A stretch of 64,000 nt of DNA from Flavobacterium sp. KACC 22763 (lineage in GTDB: Bacteria; Bacteroidota; Bacteroidia; Flavobacteriales; Flavobacteriaceae): positions 1,054,001-1,118,000 of the forward strand of contig NZ_CP117879.1 of the NCBI RefSeq assembly GCF_028736155.1. Direction: 5' to 3'. Below are positions 30,403-38,464 of this stretch, piece after piece. The notes beneath the pieces are model-generated. The model had not been told where the DNA came from and searched no databases. It worked only from the letters and a program-made list of their open reading frames with translations. The translations under genes were made by a program, and so were the position numbers. How positions within the stretch are numbered: the stretch's first letter is position 1; every line of letters begins with the position of its first letter.

Positions 30403-32289
30403 TTAGTATTTTGGATTTTGACGTGTAATACTTTTATTGACATCGGTTTCATTTTGAGGAAAAGGATATAATTCGTGTTTTCCAGTTACAAAATTGGTAA
30501 TAGAAGGATAAAAGTAGGTTGGACGTATTTGTTTTACTGCTGCACTTGTTTCTGCCAGTTTATCTGCTAGAATTCCCCATCTGATCAAATCGGCTCTGCG
30601 CATTCCTTCAAAAGAAAGCTCCCAAGCTCTTTCTTGCTGTAAAGCTTTAAAGAATGCCACTTTATCAAGTCCGGTTGGCAAGTTTATTTCGGCAGTTGTT
30701 GGTTTAGGCAATAATCTTGCTGTGGCTGTTGCTCCAGTGCCTTTTCCGTCTGTGCTAGTTATAGTTACCGTTGGCACAGAAGTATAACCATCTCCAGAAC
30801 GAAGCATTGCGATAGTATTTACGCCTCCGCTGGCAAGGTTAACGACTGCGGCAGCAGCATCTGTTCCGCCACCGCCAGTAATTTGAATAACCACATTTGC
30901 TGCATTGGTATAGCCAGTTCCTTTTGTTTTTAAATCAATTGCAATTCGGCTTCCTTGAATGTCAGCGCCAAAAGCTCTTTTTCGAACTTGGTTTATAGCT
31001 TCGTAAGCAAGTGCATTTGGACCTTCGTTTAATTCATTTTCTACTTCTGCACGCATTAAAAGCAAGTCAGAATAACGCATAATTACCCAATTGATGTGCG
31101 TGTAAACTCTTTCTGCGGTTGCATTAGTCATAAATTCTCTGTTCCATTTTGAAACAGTCCATCTTTCGTCCTGATTGGTAGTCAAAAGCGGAATTTTATT
31201 CCCCAAATTATTAATTTGATAAGTGGCAATTGAGAAATCTCTTCTTTGGTCTGCAGCATTATAACTGTTGTAAAAAGTTTTCGGAACTAAACATCTAGCA
31301 ATATTTGACGGATATACGCCGCTTGCAGTTGTTGGCCCATTAAAATTACCAATCCATGAAGCATTTCCAATATTTCCTGATGGATTATAGAAGGCAACTT
31401 GAAAAATATTTTCGGTTGGTTCTAAAACATGCTGGCATTGGTTTTTAAATACTTTAGAATAAGAGGGATTCAATTTGTACGGATTTTGTGCCATTACATC
31501 ATTGATTTCCTTTTGCGCAATTTTATAATAATCTTTATAATTGGCAGGACGTTTTATAACACCGTCTGCGCCTAAAGAATATCCTCCAGCAAATAAAGCG
31601 ACTCTTGCCAACATAGATTTTGCACCCCATTTATTGATGCGTTCGTCTGTTGGTATCTGATCTGGCAGAAGTAAAGCAGCTTCCTGCATGTCTTTTATAA
31701 CCTGAGTGTATATTTCCTGACGATCTACCAAAGCACCGCTAAGTTTATCGCCAGATTGTGAACTTTTTGTTTTAAATGGCACATCTCCCCATAAACGCAC
31801 CAGTTCTGAATAGTAAAATCCGCGAAGGAATTTAGCTTCGCCAAGAAAACGGTTTAATTGCTGTTTTTGAGTTTCTGTTCCGTTAGTATACAATTCCATT
31901 TGCGGAATTCTTTCTATAACCACATTTGCTCTGTCAATTCCTTCGTACAATTTACTCCAAGCCAGATAAAAGGTGTTAGTTTGTGAAATGCCTTGATAAT
32001 GTGCAATGGTTCGCCAGTCATCGGCACCAATTCCCGACATTTGTTCAATATCGGTATCAGCATCAAAAATTAATGAAATGTTCCATCCATAACTGTCCAT
32101 TGATGACATTGATTCGTAAACTCCGAGTGTTGCCATATTGGCTTCGTTTGCATCAGAAAAAAAGTTGGCTGTGGTAAAGTAAGAGTAAGGAGTAACGTCT
32201 AAATCTTTGTCACAGGAATTAAGAGGCAATAGGAGACAGGCTACACCTGCGATAACCATTGCTTTGCGTGAAAATATATTGTGTTTCAT
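30403..32289 (-). CDS. susD: SusD/RagB-family glycan-binding lipoprotein with beta-repeat insertion
   Basis: A 628-residue outer-surface lipoprotein (lipobox LNSC, Cys26) that pairs with SusC to bind and import oligosaccharide. TPR-like SusD segments are clear: FLRGFYYSELVRLWGDVPF at 154-172, WVIMRYSDLLLMRAEVENE near 401-419, and the C-terminal ERAWELSFEGMRRADLIRWG at 553-572. Between RKRAFG and LPTGLDKVAFF, where most SusDs have a short link, an extra segment of about 85 residues (447-530) carries GTGYTNAANVVIQI and GDGYTSVPTVTI repeats. The protein is therefore longer than typical. It is 16 bp downstream of susC. Glycan specificity is inferred from neighbours. Confidence 0.95.
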   Translation of the reverse strand: MKHNIFSRKAMVIAGVACLLLPLNSCDKDLDVTPYSYFTTANFFSDANEANMATLGVYESMSSMDSYGWNISLIFDADTDIEQMSGIGADDWRTIAHYQGISQTNTFYLAWSKLYEGIDRANVVIERIPQMELYTNGTETQKQQLNRFLGEAKFLRGFYYSELVRLWGDVPFKTKSSQSGDKLSGALVDRQEIYTQVIKDMQEAALLLPDQIPTDERINKWGAKSMLARVALFAGGYSLGADGVIKRPANYKDYYKIAQKEINDVMAQNPYKLNPSYSKVFKNQCQHVLEPTENIFQVAFYNPSGNIGNASWIGNFNGPTTASGVYPSNIARCLVPKTFYNSYNAADQRRDFSIATYQINNLGNKIPLLTTNQDERWTVSKWNREFMTNATAERVYTHINWVIMRYSDLLLMRAEVENELNEGPNALAYEAINQVRKRAFGADIQGSRIAIDLKTKGTGYTNAANVVIQITGGGGTDAAAAVVNLASGGVNTIAMLRSGDGYTSVPTVTITSTDGKGTGATATARLLPKPTTAEINLPTGLDKVAFFKALQQERAWELSFEGMRRADLIRWGILADKLAETSAAVKQIRPTYFYPSITNFVTGKHELYPFPQNETDVNKSITRQNPKY

Positions 32290-32305
32290 CTTTTTAAACT
32301 TTAAA

Positions 32306-35300
32306 TTATAATGAAATATTTAATCCTGTAACAAAGGATTTACTTCTAGGATAAGCACTAAAATCGACTCCTCTGGTAATGGCATTGTTAAGAACATTTA
32401 CCTCAGGATCATAACCAGAATATTTAGTAAATACATATAAGTTATACGCCGTAAAATAGATTCTTAAGTTTGAGATTTTAGATTTCTTAAGCCAATCTTT
32501 TGGCAATGTATAACCTAAACTGATGTTGTTAATTCTTAAGAAAGAACCATCTTCGATAATATCGCTGTACAAACGTCCAGTAGTATTACCATTAAAAGCA
32601 GGATACTTTTTGCCCACGTTTAAAGCTGTTAATTCATCTGGATCGGTAACGCGCTGTCCAGCAACATTAATTGTAGTCCATCGATCAGCGTAGATGGCAA
32701 AAGTGTTTAAGTTGTCTAAGTTAAGTCTTGAATTATTCAATACGTTGGCATTGTAAATATCGTTGCCCACTGTAAAATCAAGGAAAACGCTCAAATCAAT
32801 TCCTTTATAGCTGAAAGTATTGTTAAGACCACCAGTATATTTTGGATTTGCATTTCCGATAATCGTTCTGTCCAAATCGTTTATCACGCCATCAGGTTTT
32901 CCGTCAGGGCCGCTTATGTCTTTAAATTTGATAAATCCTGGCTGTACCACAATATTATCGCTTGGAACGCCCGATTTTAAAGTATACACTTTTGTAGTTG
33001 CGTTATAATCAAAATCGCTAACCTGATATAAACCATCATTTACATATCCGTACATGGTTCCAACTGGTTGACCGACTTTTAGAATATAGTCGTTTTTGTC
33101 TGTGTAACTGTTTGTAATTAACGAAGTTTCGCCTTCGCTTAATGCCAATACTTTTGTTTTATTGAAAGCAATATTAAAAGTAGTGTTCCAGATAAAATTA
33201 TCGTTTTTAACATTTATCGTATTCAACGTAAATTCTAAACCACGGTTAGAAGTCGCTCCAATATTTTGAAATTGCTTTTTGAAACCAGAACTTGCTGGAA
33301 CACGAGTGTTGTAAAGCAGATCTTTTGATTTATTCTCATACAATTCAGTCGTTAACGAGATTCTTTGTTTAAAAAATCCTAAATCAAGACCAATATTAGT
33401 CGACTTTGTAGCTTCCCATTTTAAGAACGGATTAGGAAGATTGTTTTGAAAAGCAGTAATATTAGTTTGGTTGTTTAACGGATAAGAACCAGAATTAAAA
33501 ATTCCTAAAGCAGCATAATTAGCAATTCTATTGTTTCCTGCTTCACCATAGCTTAAACGAAGTTTTAAGTCTGAAAACACAGGAAGTTTCTGCATGAAAT
33601 TCTCTTCAATAACTCTCCAAGCAACTGATGCAGAAGGGAAGTAGCCCCATTGGTTTTCGGTTCCAAATTTTGAAGATCCATCTGCTCTTAAGCTAGCTGC
33701 GAATAAATACTTGTTTTTGAAGGCATAATTGGCTTTTCCGAAGAAAGAAAGTAATTTATCATCTTCTGCAAAAGTTGTCGGAATTCCAGCAATAGTTCCT
33801 AGCTGTAATTTATCCCAGCTTAAGTTTACATTAGGAAAAGCAGAAGCAGTTGCAGTAACGCCTTCTGTATAATTGTAGATGTATTCTTGTCCAAGGGTAG
33901 CGTCAAATTTATGGTTTTTGTTGAAAGTATTGCTGTACGTTAAAACGTTGTTATAGTTAAAACGAGTTCCAATATTATGCGTTACGCCTCCATTTGCACC
34001 ACCAGCTCTAATAGCCTGAATACCTCTCGAGTCATTAAAAAACTTACTTTTATTACTATTATCTGTATAACTTACCAATCCGCGATAAATTAATTTTGGT
34101 GTAATATTATATTGCAGCTGCAAGCTCATGTTGATCGATCTGTTGATGGCTTCTCTTTTTTGGCTGTCAATTGTAATAAGCGGACTTTGGAATGTTGGCG
34201 AATCTTGATTGTCTAAAGGATCTACCAATAAAGTTTTAAGATCTTCATCAGAACCTGTTTTTCCAATTGTAGGTCTGTATTGCAATAAATTCTGTAGCAT
34301 ACTTAATCTTGCATTTCCGCCATCATTGGTAGAAAGCCCAGTAATTTTTTGATTCGAATAGTTTACAATGGCATTTACAGAGAATTTTTTGCTGATGTTA
34401 TTAATTACGTTCAATTTCACGATGTTTTTTACAGAACCCGTTCCAAGCATAATTCCTTCATCATCATTTACAGAATAAAAAGCATTGTATTTTGTATCAT
34501 TTTCGCCTCCGCTAATGCTAATTTTATGATACTGATTTACAACAGCATTTCCAAAAACTTCATCTTGCCAGTTAATTCCTTTTCTGTTTTTGTATAAACC
34601 TTCTAACTCATCATAAGTTCCATAAGTGCTAACAAATTTCTGCATTCTAGCATCGTCTGTAGCAGATTCGTATATTAGTTTAGTGTAGTCGTAAGGATTC
34701 ATTACCTGAAGTTCTTTGGCAATCGTTTTTATACCGCCGTAAGTATCGTAGCTTATCGTAAGTTTTCCACCTTTAGCTTTTTTAGTCGTTACCAGAACAA
34801 CTCCGTTTGCACCTTGCGCGCCATAAATAGAAGTCGATGCAGCATCTTTTAAAACATCAATAGATTCGATGTCCATTGGATCTAAAAAGCTTAATCCGCC
34901 CGTTTGTGCGACTCCGTCAACAACATACAAAGGTTCGTTGCTTTGAGTAATAGAAGTTCCACCTCTGATTTTTAATGAAGGTTCAGATCCTGGAGTTCCA
35001 TCAGACATGGTTACCTGCATACCCGCAATACGACCTTGCAATGCCTGTGCTACGTTCTGCACAGGAACTTTAGCCAATTCCTGACCTTTTACAGAAGAAA
35101 TAGCTCCAGTAAGATCTTTTCTGGTTTTAGTTCCGTAGCCAACAACTACTACCTCGTCAAGATTGTTGGTATCATCAAGGAGTTTGGTATTGATTTCTGT
35201 TCTATTTTTAACTTGCTCTTCTTTTGTCTTGGTACCAATAAAAGAAAACACAAGCGTGGCATTTGGTTTTACCTTAATTTGATAATCCCCGTCCATTGAA

Positions 35301-35458
35301 GTTAGGGTAGCATTCTTAGTTCCTTTTTCTGTAACAGTTGCTCCCGGCATTGGCAGATTTTGGGCATCGGTAACTTTACCTTTTACGGTTATTTTGTCCT
35401 GCCCGTACATCATCTTACTTGTGGTTAGCAGTAAGAGTAAAAATATAATCCTTTTCAT
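32306..35458 (-). CDS. susC: SusC/RagA-family TonB-dependent outer-membrane receptor
   Basis: A 1050-residue TonB-dependent transporter. A signal peptide (ending MYG-QD) is followed by a carboxypeptidase-regulatory-like domain (about 22-100, VKGKVTDAQNLPMPGATV), the RagA signature DEVVVVGYGTKTRKDLTGA near 101-120, a plug domain (YVVDGV, ESIDVLKDAASTSIYGAQGANGVVLVTTK) and a 22-strand-type barrel ending in TGLNISL. It imports heparan-derived oligosaccharides with SusD. The first gene of the susCD unit, it has an 872-bp upstream region with an operator-like motif 271 bp upstream. Confidence 0.97.
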   Translation of the reverse strand: MKRIIFLLLLLTTSKMMYGQDKITVKGKVTDAQNLPMPGATVTEKGTKNATLTSMDGDYQIKVKPNATLVFSFIGTKTKEEQVKNRTEINTKLLDDTNNLDEVVVVGYGTKTRKDLTGAISSVKGQELAKVPVQNVAQALQGRIAGMQVTMSDGTPGSEPSLKIRGGTSITQSNEPLYVVDGVAQTGGLSFLDPMDIESIDVLKDAASTSIYGAQGANGVVLVTTKKAKGGKLTISYDTYGGIKTIAKELQVMNPYDYTKLIYESATDDARMQKFVSTYGTYDELEGLYKNRKGINWQDEVFGNAVVNQYHKISISGGENDTKYNAFYSVNDDEGIMLGTGSVKNIVKLNVINNISKKFSVNAIVNYSNQKITGLSTNDGGNARLSMLQNLLQYRPTIGKTGSDEDLKTLLVDPLDNQDSPTFQSPLITIDSQKREAINRSINMSLQLQYNITPKLIYRGLVSYTDNSNKSKFFNDSRGIQAIRAGGANGGVTHNIGTRFNYNNVLTYSNTFNKNHKFDATLGQEYIYNYTEGVTATASAFPNVNLSWDKLQLGTIAGIPTTFAEDDKLLSFFGKANYAFKNKYLFAASLRADGSSKFGTENQWGYFPSASVAWRVIEENFMQKLPVFSDLKLRLSYGEAGNNRIANYAALGIFNSGSYPLNNQTNITAFQNNLPNPFLKWEATKSTNIGLDLGFFKQRISLTTELYENKSKDLLYNTRVPASSGFKKQFQNIGATSNRGLEFTLNTINVKNDNFIWNTTFNIAFNKTKVLALSEGETSLITNSYTDKNDYILKVGQPVGTMYGYVNDGLYQVSDFDYNATTKVYTLKSGVPSDNIVVQPGFIKFKDISGPDGKPDGVINDLDRTIIGNANPKYTGGLNNTFSYKGIDLSVFLDFTVGNDIYNANVLNNSRLNLDNLNTFAIYADRWTTINVAGQRVTDPDELTALNVGKKYPAFNGNTTGRLYSDIIEDGSFLRINNISLGYTLPKDWLKKSKISNLRIYFTAYNLYVFTKYSGYDPEVNVLNNAITRGVDFSAYPRSKSFVTGLNISL

Positions 35459-36087
35459 AATTTTTCTTTAAAAGAGGAATTAGATAGTAAGTAGAATTCC
35501 TGTTGATATTATCTAAGTTGGTTTTGGTTTAAAAAATCACCACAATATTTTCTAGATAGCTGTTGTGGAGAAAATCATAACAATTAAATAACTTGAAAAA
35601 AGGGCAACGGAATTTTAGGTTTAGGAAAGAGATTTAAGTTTTGTAAAGGGCTGGTCATTTTTTTTGGATTAGTCATGTTTTTTTGATTTTTAATTGAAAC
35701 AAATATAGAAATCGGGCTTCCATGACAGTTTTGAATGCGTCCAAAATACTATTGAATTTGATTAATACAATGTTTAAAGTCCTTTAAAATCAGGGTTTAA
35801 TTTGAATTTAGTGGTGTTTTACTGAATTAATTTTTGATGCAAAGCTAGTAATTACGAGCAATCCCTAAATCGTTTGCGTAAAAATTATAAGTTAAGCGAA
35901 ATGAAGTAAAATGTTACGTAAAATTATCTTTACAAATCTAAATTCGAGTTGATGATTTGTTTGGAAAGAAGATTTTCAGATTAACCTTATTAATTGAAAA
36001 TAGTATAATAATAAAGAGTAGAAAAATGTTTCTTTATGCAGATTTGAGGGGTATAAAAAACAAATTCGGTATTCATAAGAATATTTA
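35459..36087 (-). promoter_or_regulatory. susC leader and upstream control region
   Basis: No gene is seen. On the susC strand the leader contains GATAATATCAAC (complement of 35502-35513), also found upstream of the proximal PL12 gene at 38365-38376. Two overlapping hairpins, AGGAATT/AATTCCT (35475-35501) and TTAGATA/TATCTAA (35480-35516), share bases and could not both form. The operator-like motif is at 35729-35746. Confidence 0.5.
35729..35746 (-). promoter_or_regulatory. Candidate PUL operator (copy 2, susC)
   Basis: TTTTGAATGCGTCCAAAA, matching the consensus TTTTGAATTTGTNNAAAA and aligned for about 65 bp with the region upstream of the sulfatase gene. Inferred HTCS binding site. Confidence 0.55.
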
Positions 36088-36262
36088 ATATTCCGTAGGA
36101 ATATCTGGTTGGTAGAAAAAAAATAATGGCGTTGAGTATAGTGTCCTGTAGGGACACTTTTTTTTTGGTAATAAAAATGTCTGGTGATTAATCAAACGTT
36201 CCTATGGAACGTACAATCGTGATTTATATTTAATTCTACCGACGAGACATTCCTACGGAATG
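36088..36262. repeat. Cluster of four REP-like palindromes
   Basis: Four short palindromes lie in 175 bp: ATATTCC-GTA-GGAATAT (36088-36104), AGTGTCC/GGACACT (36140-36158, then a T-tract), ACGTTCC-TAT-GGAACGT (36196-36212) and CATTCC-TAC-GGAATG (36248-36262). The first and last share the same core in opposite orientation. This suggests a mobile palindrome family rather than protein-binding sites. Confidence 0.65.
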
Positions 36263-36273
36263 AATTTTTTGAA

Positions 36274-36310
36274 TAAAAAAAACGCCTAAAATTTACTTTT
36301 AGACGTTTTT
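36274..36310 (-). terminator. Terminator after the proximal PL12 gene
   Basis: On the minus strand, ACGTCTAAAA-gtaaa-TTTTAGGCGT is followed by a run of T residues, 20 bp after the lyase stop. It isolates the lyase unit from susC. Confidence 0.85.
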
Positions 36311-36330
36311 AAGAAGTGCAATTGTAATGT

Positions 36331-38307
36331 TTAGTTTAGTCGAGTTTTAATCTCGCTTTTTTTGCCATCAATTAGAATGTTTAAACTAATGATTCCTTTT
36401 TCAAAATCGTTGTCTTTGTTAGGCTGGATTTTGATATCTGGAGCTTTGTCTGCAAAGGGATAAACAATGCTGATAAATGATTCTGTTTTTGCATCATTTT
36501 TAGCTTTTTCGAAAGCAAATGCTGGTCTTGCTACTTCTTTCGCGTAAGCATAAGAAACTTTTCCTGTTTCTTCATTTAATGCAATTTTATCTGTATTTAA
36601 AGATTGGATGAAGAGATTATTTCCATCTTCATAGGTCGTATATACTCTGTTATTTACTTTATCAAAAACAGGTTTGCGATCTTCTTTTAACTGAAAGTGA
36701 ACGGCCAATTTGCCAGTTGCTTTTCCGATTGCTTTATCGATTATTAGGAAGTATTTGTTGTCAATAAACAAAATACTGCGCTGATGATTCAAGTCTGTAT
36801 AACTTGGATTAGTATATGTTAAAATATCAAGGTTTTTGACTGTTTGCCACTTGTTTTGTTCTGCTTTGGTGATCACCATATTCTGATCGTCTAGTGTCAA
36901 AGTGCTGTGGACTTTTGTCTGACGAAACCAATTTCTTTTTTTAGTAACTTCTTCATCACCGCTGTAAATGTAGCAGCCTGTGTCTGGTGTAAAATTTCTT
37001 CCTTTTATCCAAAGTTCAAAAGTTCCGTTATCGGGCTGCGCATGAAATTCTGCTGGAGGTCCCGCTTTTACAATCATGACGGTAGCTTGGTCGTTCCACC
37101 CGTTTCTAAAAGTATAGAATCCGCCGTTTGGTAAGGCATTCGATAAATAATCGGGGCTTTTTCCTTCTGCGCCGTCAGTTGCAAAATATTTGATTTGTGC
37201 ATTTTCGGGAAACACTTTAGACCAAATCTTAAACTGTTTTAAGCGACTTTCTTTTTCAACTAGCCAAGAATCGCCAAACATCGGATTGTTGTAATTAGGA
37301 AACATCATACTTGCCGAAGCTAAAATCATTTTTTCGATGGTTTTCGAATAAGTATCTGGAAATTCTTTTTCTACGCCAGCCATTTTAGCTGAATTGTATG
37401 CTTTCAGAAAAATATCGATGCACGCAACATGATAGATAGGAGAGAGTTCCCATTGTATGCCATCAGGAAGTACTTGCAGTTTTATTTCACGGTTTAGGAT
37501 TTCGATACCGCTTTTGCGCCATGCATCAGCTTGCTTCAATTCAGGAAAAAATGCTCCTGCTCCCAAAATACGTTGTGCTTCAAACAATAAATGATTGCCT
37601 TCTTTACTATAATGTTCCGGAATATATGCGGCTTGTTTGTTATAAGAATTTAAAAACTCCATTAAAAAAGCAGGAGTAAAGTTCGGAGAATTTACAAATA
37701 GATTGAATGTAGGAGGTAGACTTTGCACACGATCAGATACCTCTAATGGACGCCATGCAAAAGAATCATTTTCTTTAGAACTTCCTAAATAGTTCTTTTT
37801 CTCCCAATCGCGAAACTGTGAAATCCATTCTTTAGCATATTTTTCATCTCCAGAACTGCGATACGCCATTCCCATTGGCAGCCACCATGTAACTCGGTGC
37901 AATTGCCAACGGACTTCATTGTCTTTTACAGGCCAATATTCCCAGTTAATATCTTTTCCGTAATCATAAAAGCCATACCCTTTTTGAGGTTGAAATTTAT
38001 GTTCCAGAGCATTATCTGCTTTTTCCTGATTTGCCTTACCAATTTCTTTTCCTCGAAATCTATTTTCGTCTCCCGCATTAAAATCAGGATGTTTAAAGGT
38101 TTTTCTATTGCGATAATACGCTAGTAGTTCTTGCGCTGCTTCATCGTATTTGGTAGCGTTAAAAAGACTGTTTACTTTTTCTAAGCCTTTGTAGTTTAGA
38201 TTGATAATGTCAAAGCTTTCTTTTTTTATCGGTTTTTCTTGTGCATTGCCCAAGAACCAAGACAGGAAGAGAAAGCACAAGATGGCTGTTTTCTTTAAAT
38301 TCTTCAT
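36331..38307 (-). CDS. hepC: PL12 heparin-sulfate lyase (heparinase III type), copy A
   Basis: A 658-residue secreted lyase that cleaves heparan sulfate by beta-elimination. The signal peptide ends near GNA-QE. The N-terminal alpha/alpha toroid (about 30-380) and the C-terminal beta-sandwich (about 385-658) have the family's length (Pedobacter HepC is 659). The catalytic set lies at Asn238 (EGNHLL), Tyr292 (LSPIYHV) and His422 (AEFHAQPDNG), each two residues before the published HepC positions. It is the third gene of a GH88-PL12-PL12 series, but a 157-bp spacer with a hairpin separates it from copy B, so it may also have its own promoter. Confidence 0.92.
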   Translation of the reverse strand: MKNLKKTAILCFLFLSWFLGNAQEKPIKKESFDIINLNYKGLEKVNSLFNATKYDEAAQELLAYYRNRKTFKHPDFNAGDENRFRGKEIGKANQEKADNALEHKFQPQKGYGFYDYGKDINWEYWPVKDNEVRWQLHRVTWWLPMGMAYRSSGDEKYAKEWISQFRDWEKKNYLGSSKENDSFAWRPLEVSDRVQSLPPTFNLFVNSPNFTPAFLMEFLNSYNKQAAYIPEHYSKEGNHLLFEAQRILGAGAFFPELKQADAWRKSGIEILNREIKLQVLPDGIQWELSPIYHVACIDIFLKAYNSAKMAGVEKEFPDTYSKTIEKMILASASMMFPNYNNPMFGDSWLVEKESRLKQFKIWSKVFPENAQIKYFATDGAEGKSPDYLSNALPNGGFYTFRNGWNDQATVMIVKAGPPAEFHAQPDNGTFELWIKGRNFTPDTGCYIYSGDEEVTKKRNWFRQTKVHSTLTLDDQNMVITKAEQNKWQTVKNLDILTYTNPSYTDLNHQRSILFIDNKYFLIIDKAIGKATGKLAVHFQLKEDRKPVFDKVNNRVYTTYEDGNNLFIQSLNTDKIALNEETGKVSYAYAKEVARPAFAFEKAKNDAKTESFISIVYPFADKAPDIKIQPNKDNDFEKGIISLNILIDGKKSEIKTRLN

Positions 38308-38353
38308 TTAGGTTTTTAATTAAGTGAGTTAGATAATTTGTTGTTATAATTAA

Positions 38354-38393
38354 AAAGCTATCCCGTTGATATTATCATATCAAAGATAGCTTT
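38354..38393 (-). terminator. Hairpin between the two PL12 genes (terminator or attenuator)
   Basis: Outer stem AAAGCTATC/GATAGCTTT with an inner GATAT/ATATC stem, followed on the minus strand by TTTTTAATT. The loop region contains the GATAATATCAAC sequence shared with the susC leader. It could end the GH88-PL12 transcript or attenuate into copy A. Confidence 0.5.
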
Positions 38394-38464
38394 GTATTGT
38401 TTTTAATTTTGGAAAAAGCTCAAATAAAACTATAGTTTTGATTGATTTTTTCGTCAGATTAGAT

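Noticed and set aside
36140..36167. Hairpin with T-run on the plus strand considered as a terminator
   Set aside because: No plus-strand gene ends here; it fits better as one of four clustered palindromes.
38436..38453. TTTTGATTGATTTTTT upstream of PL12 copy A considered as a locus motif copy
   Set aside because: Too many mismatches to the consensus to be supported by eye.
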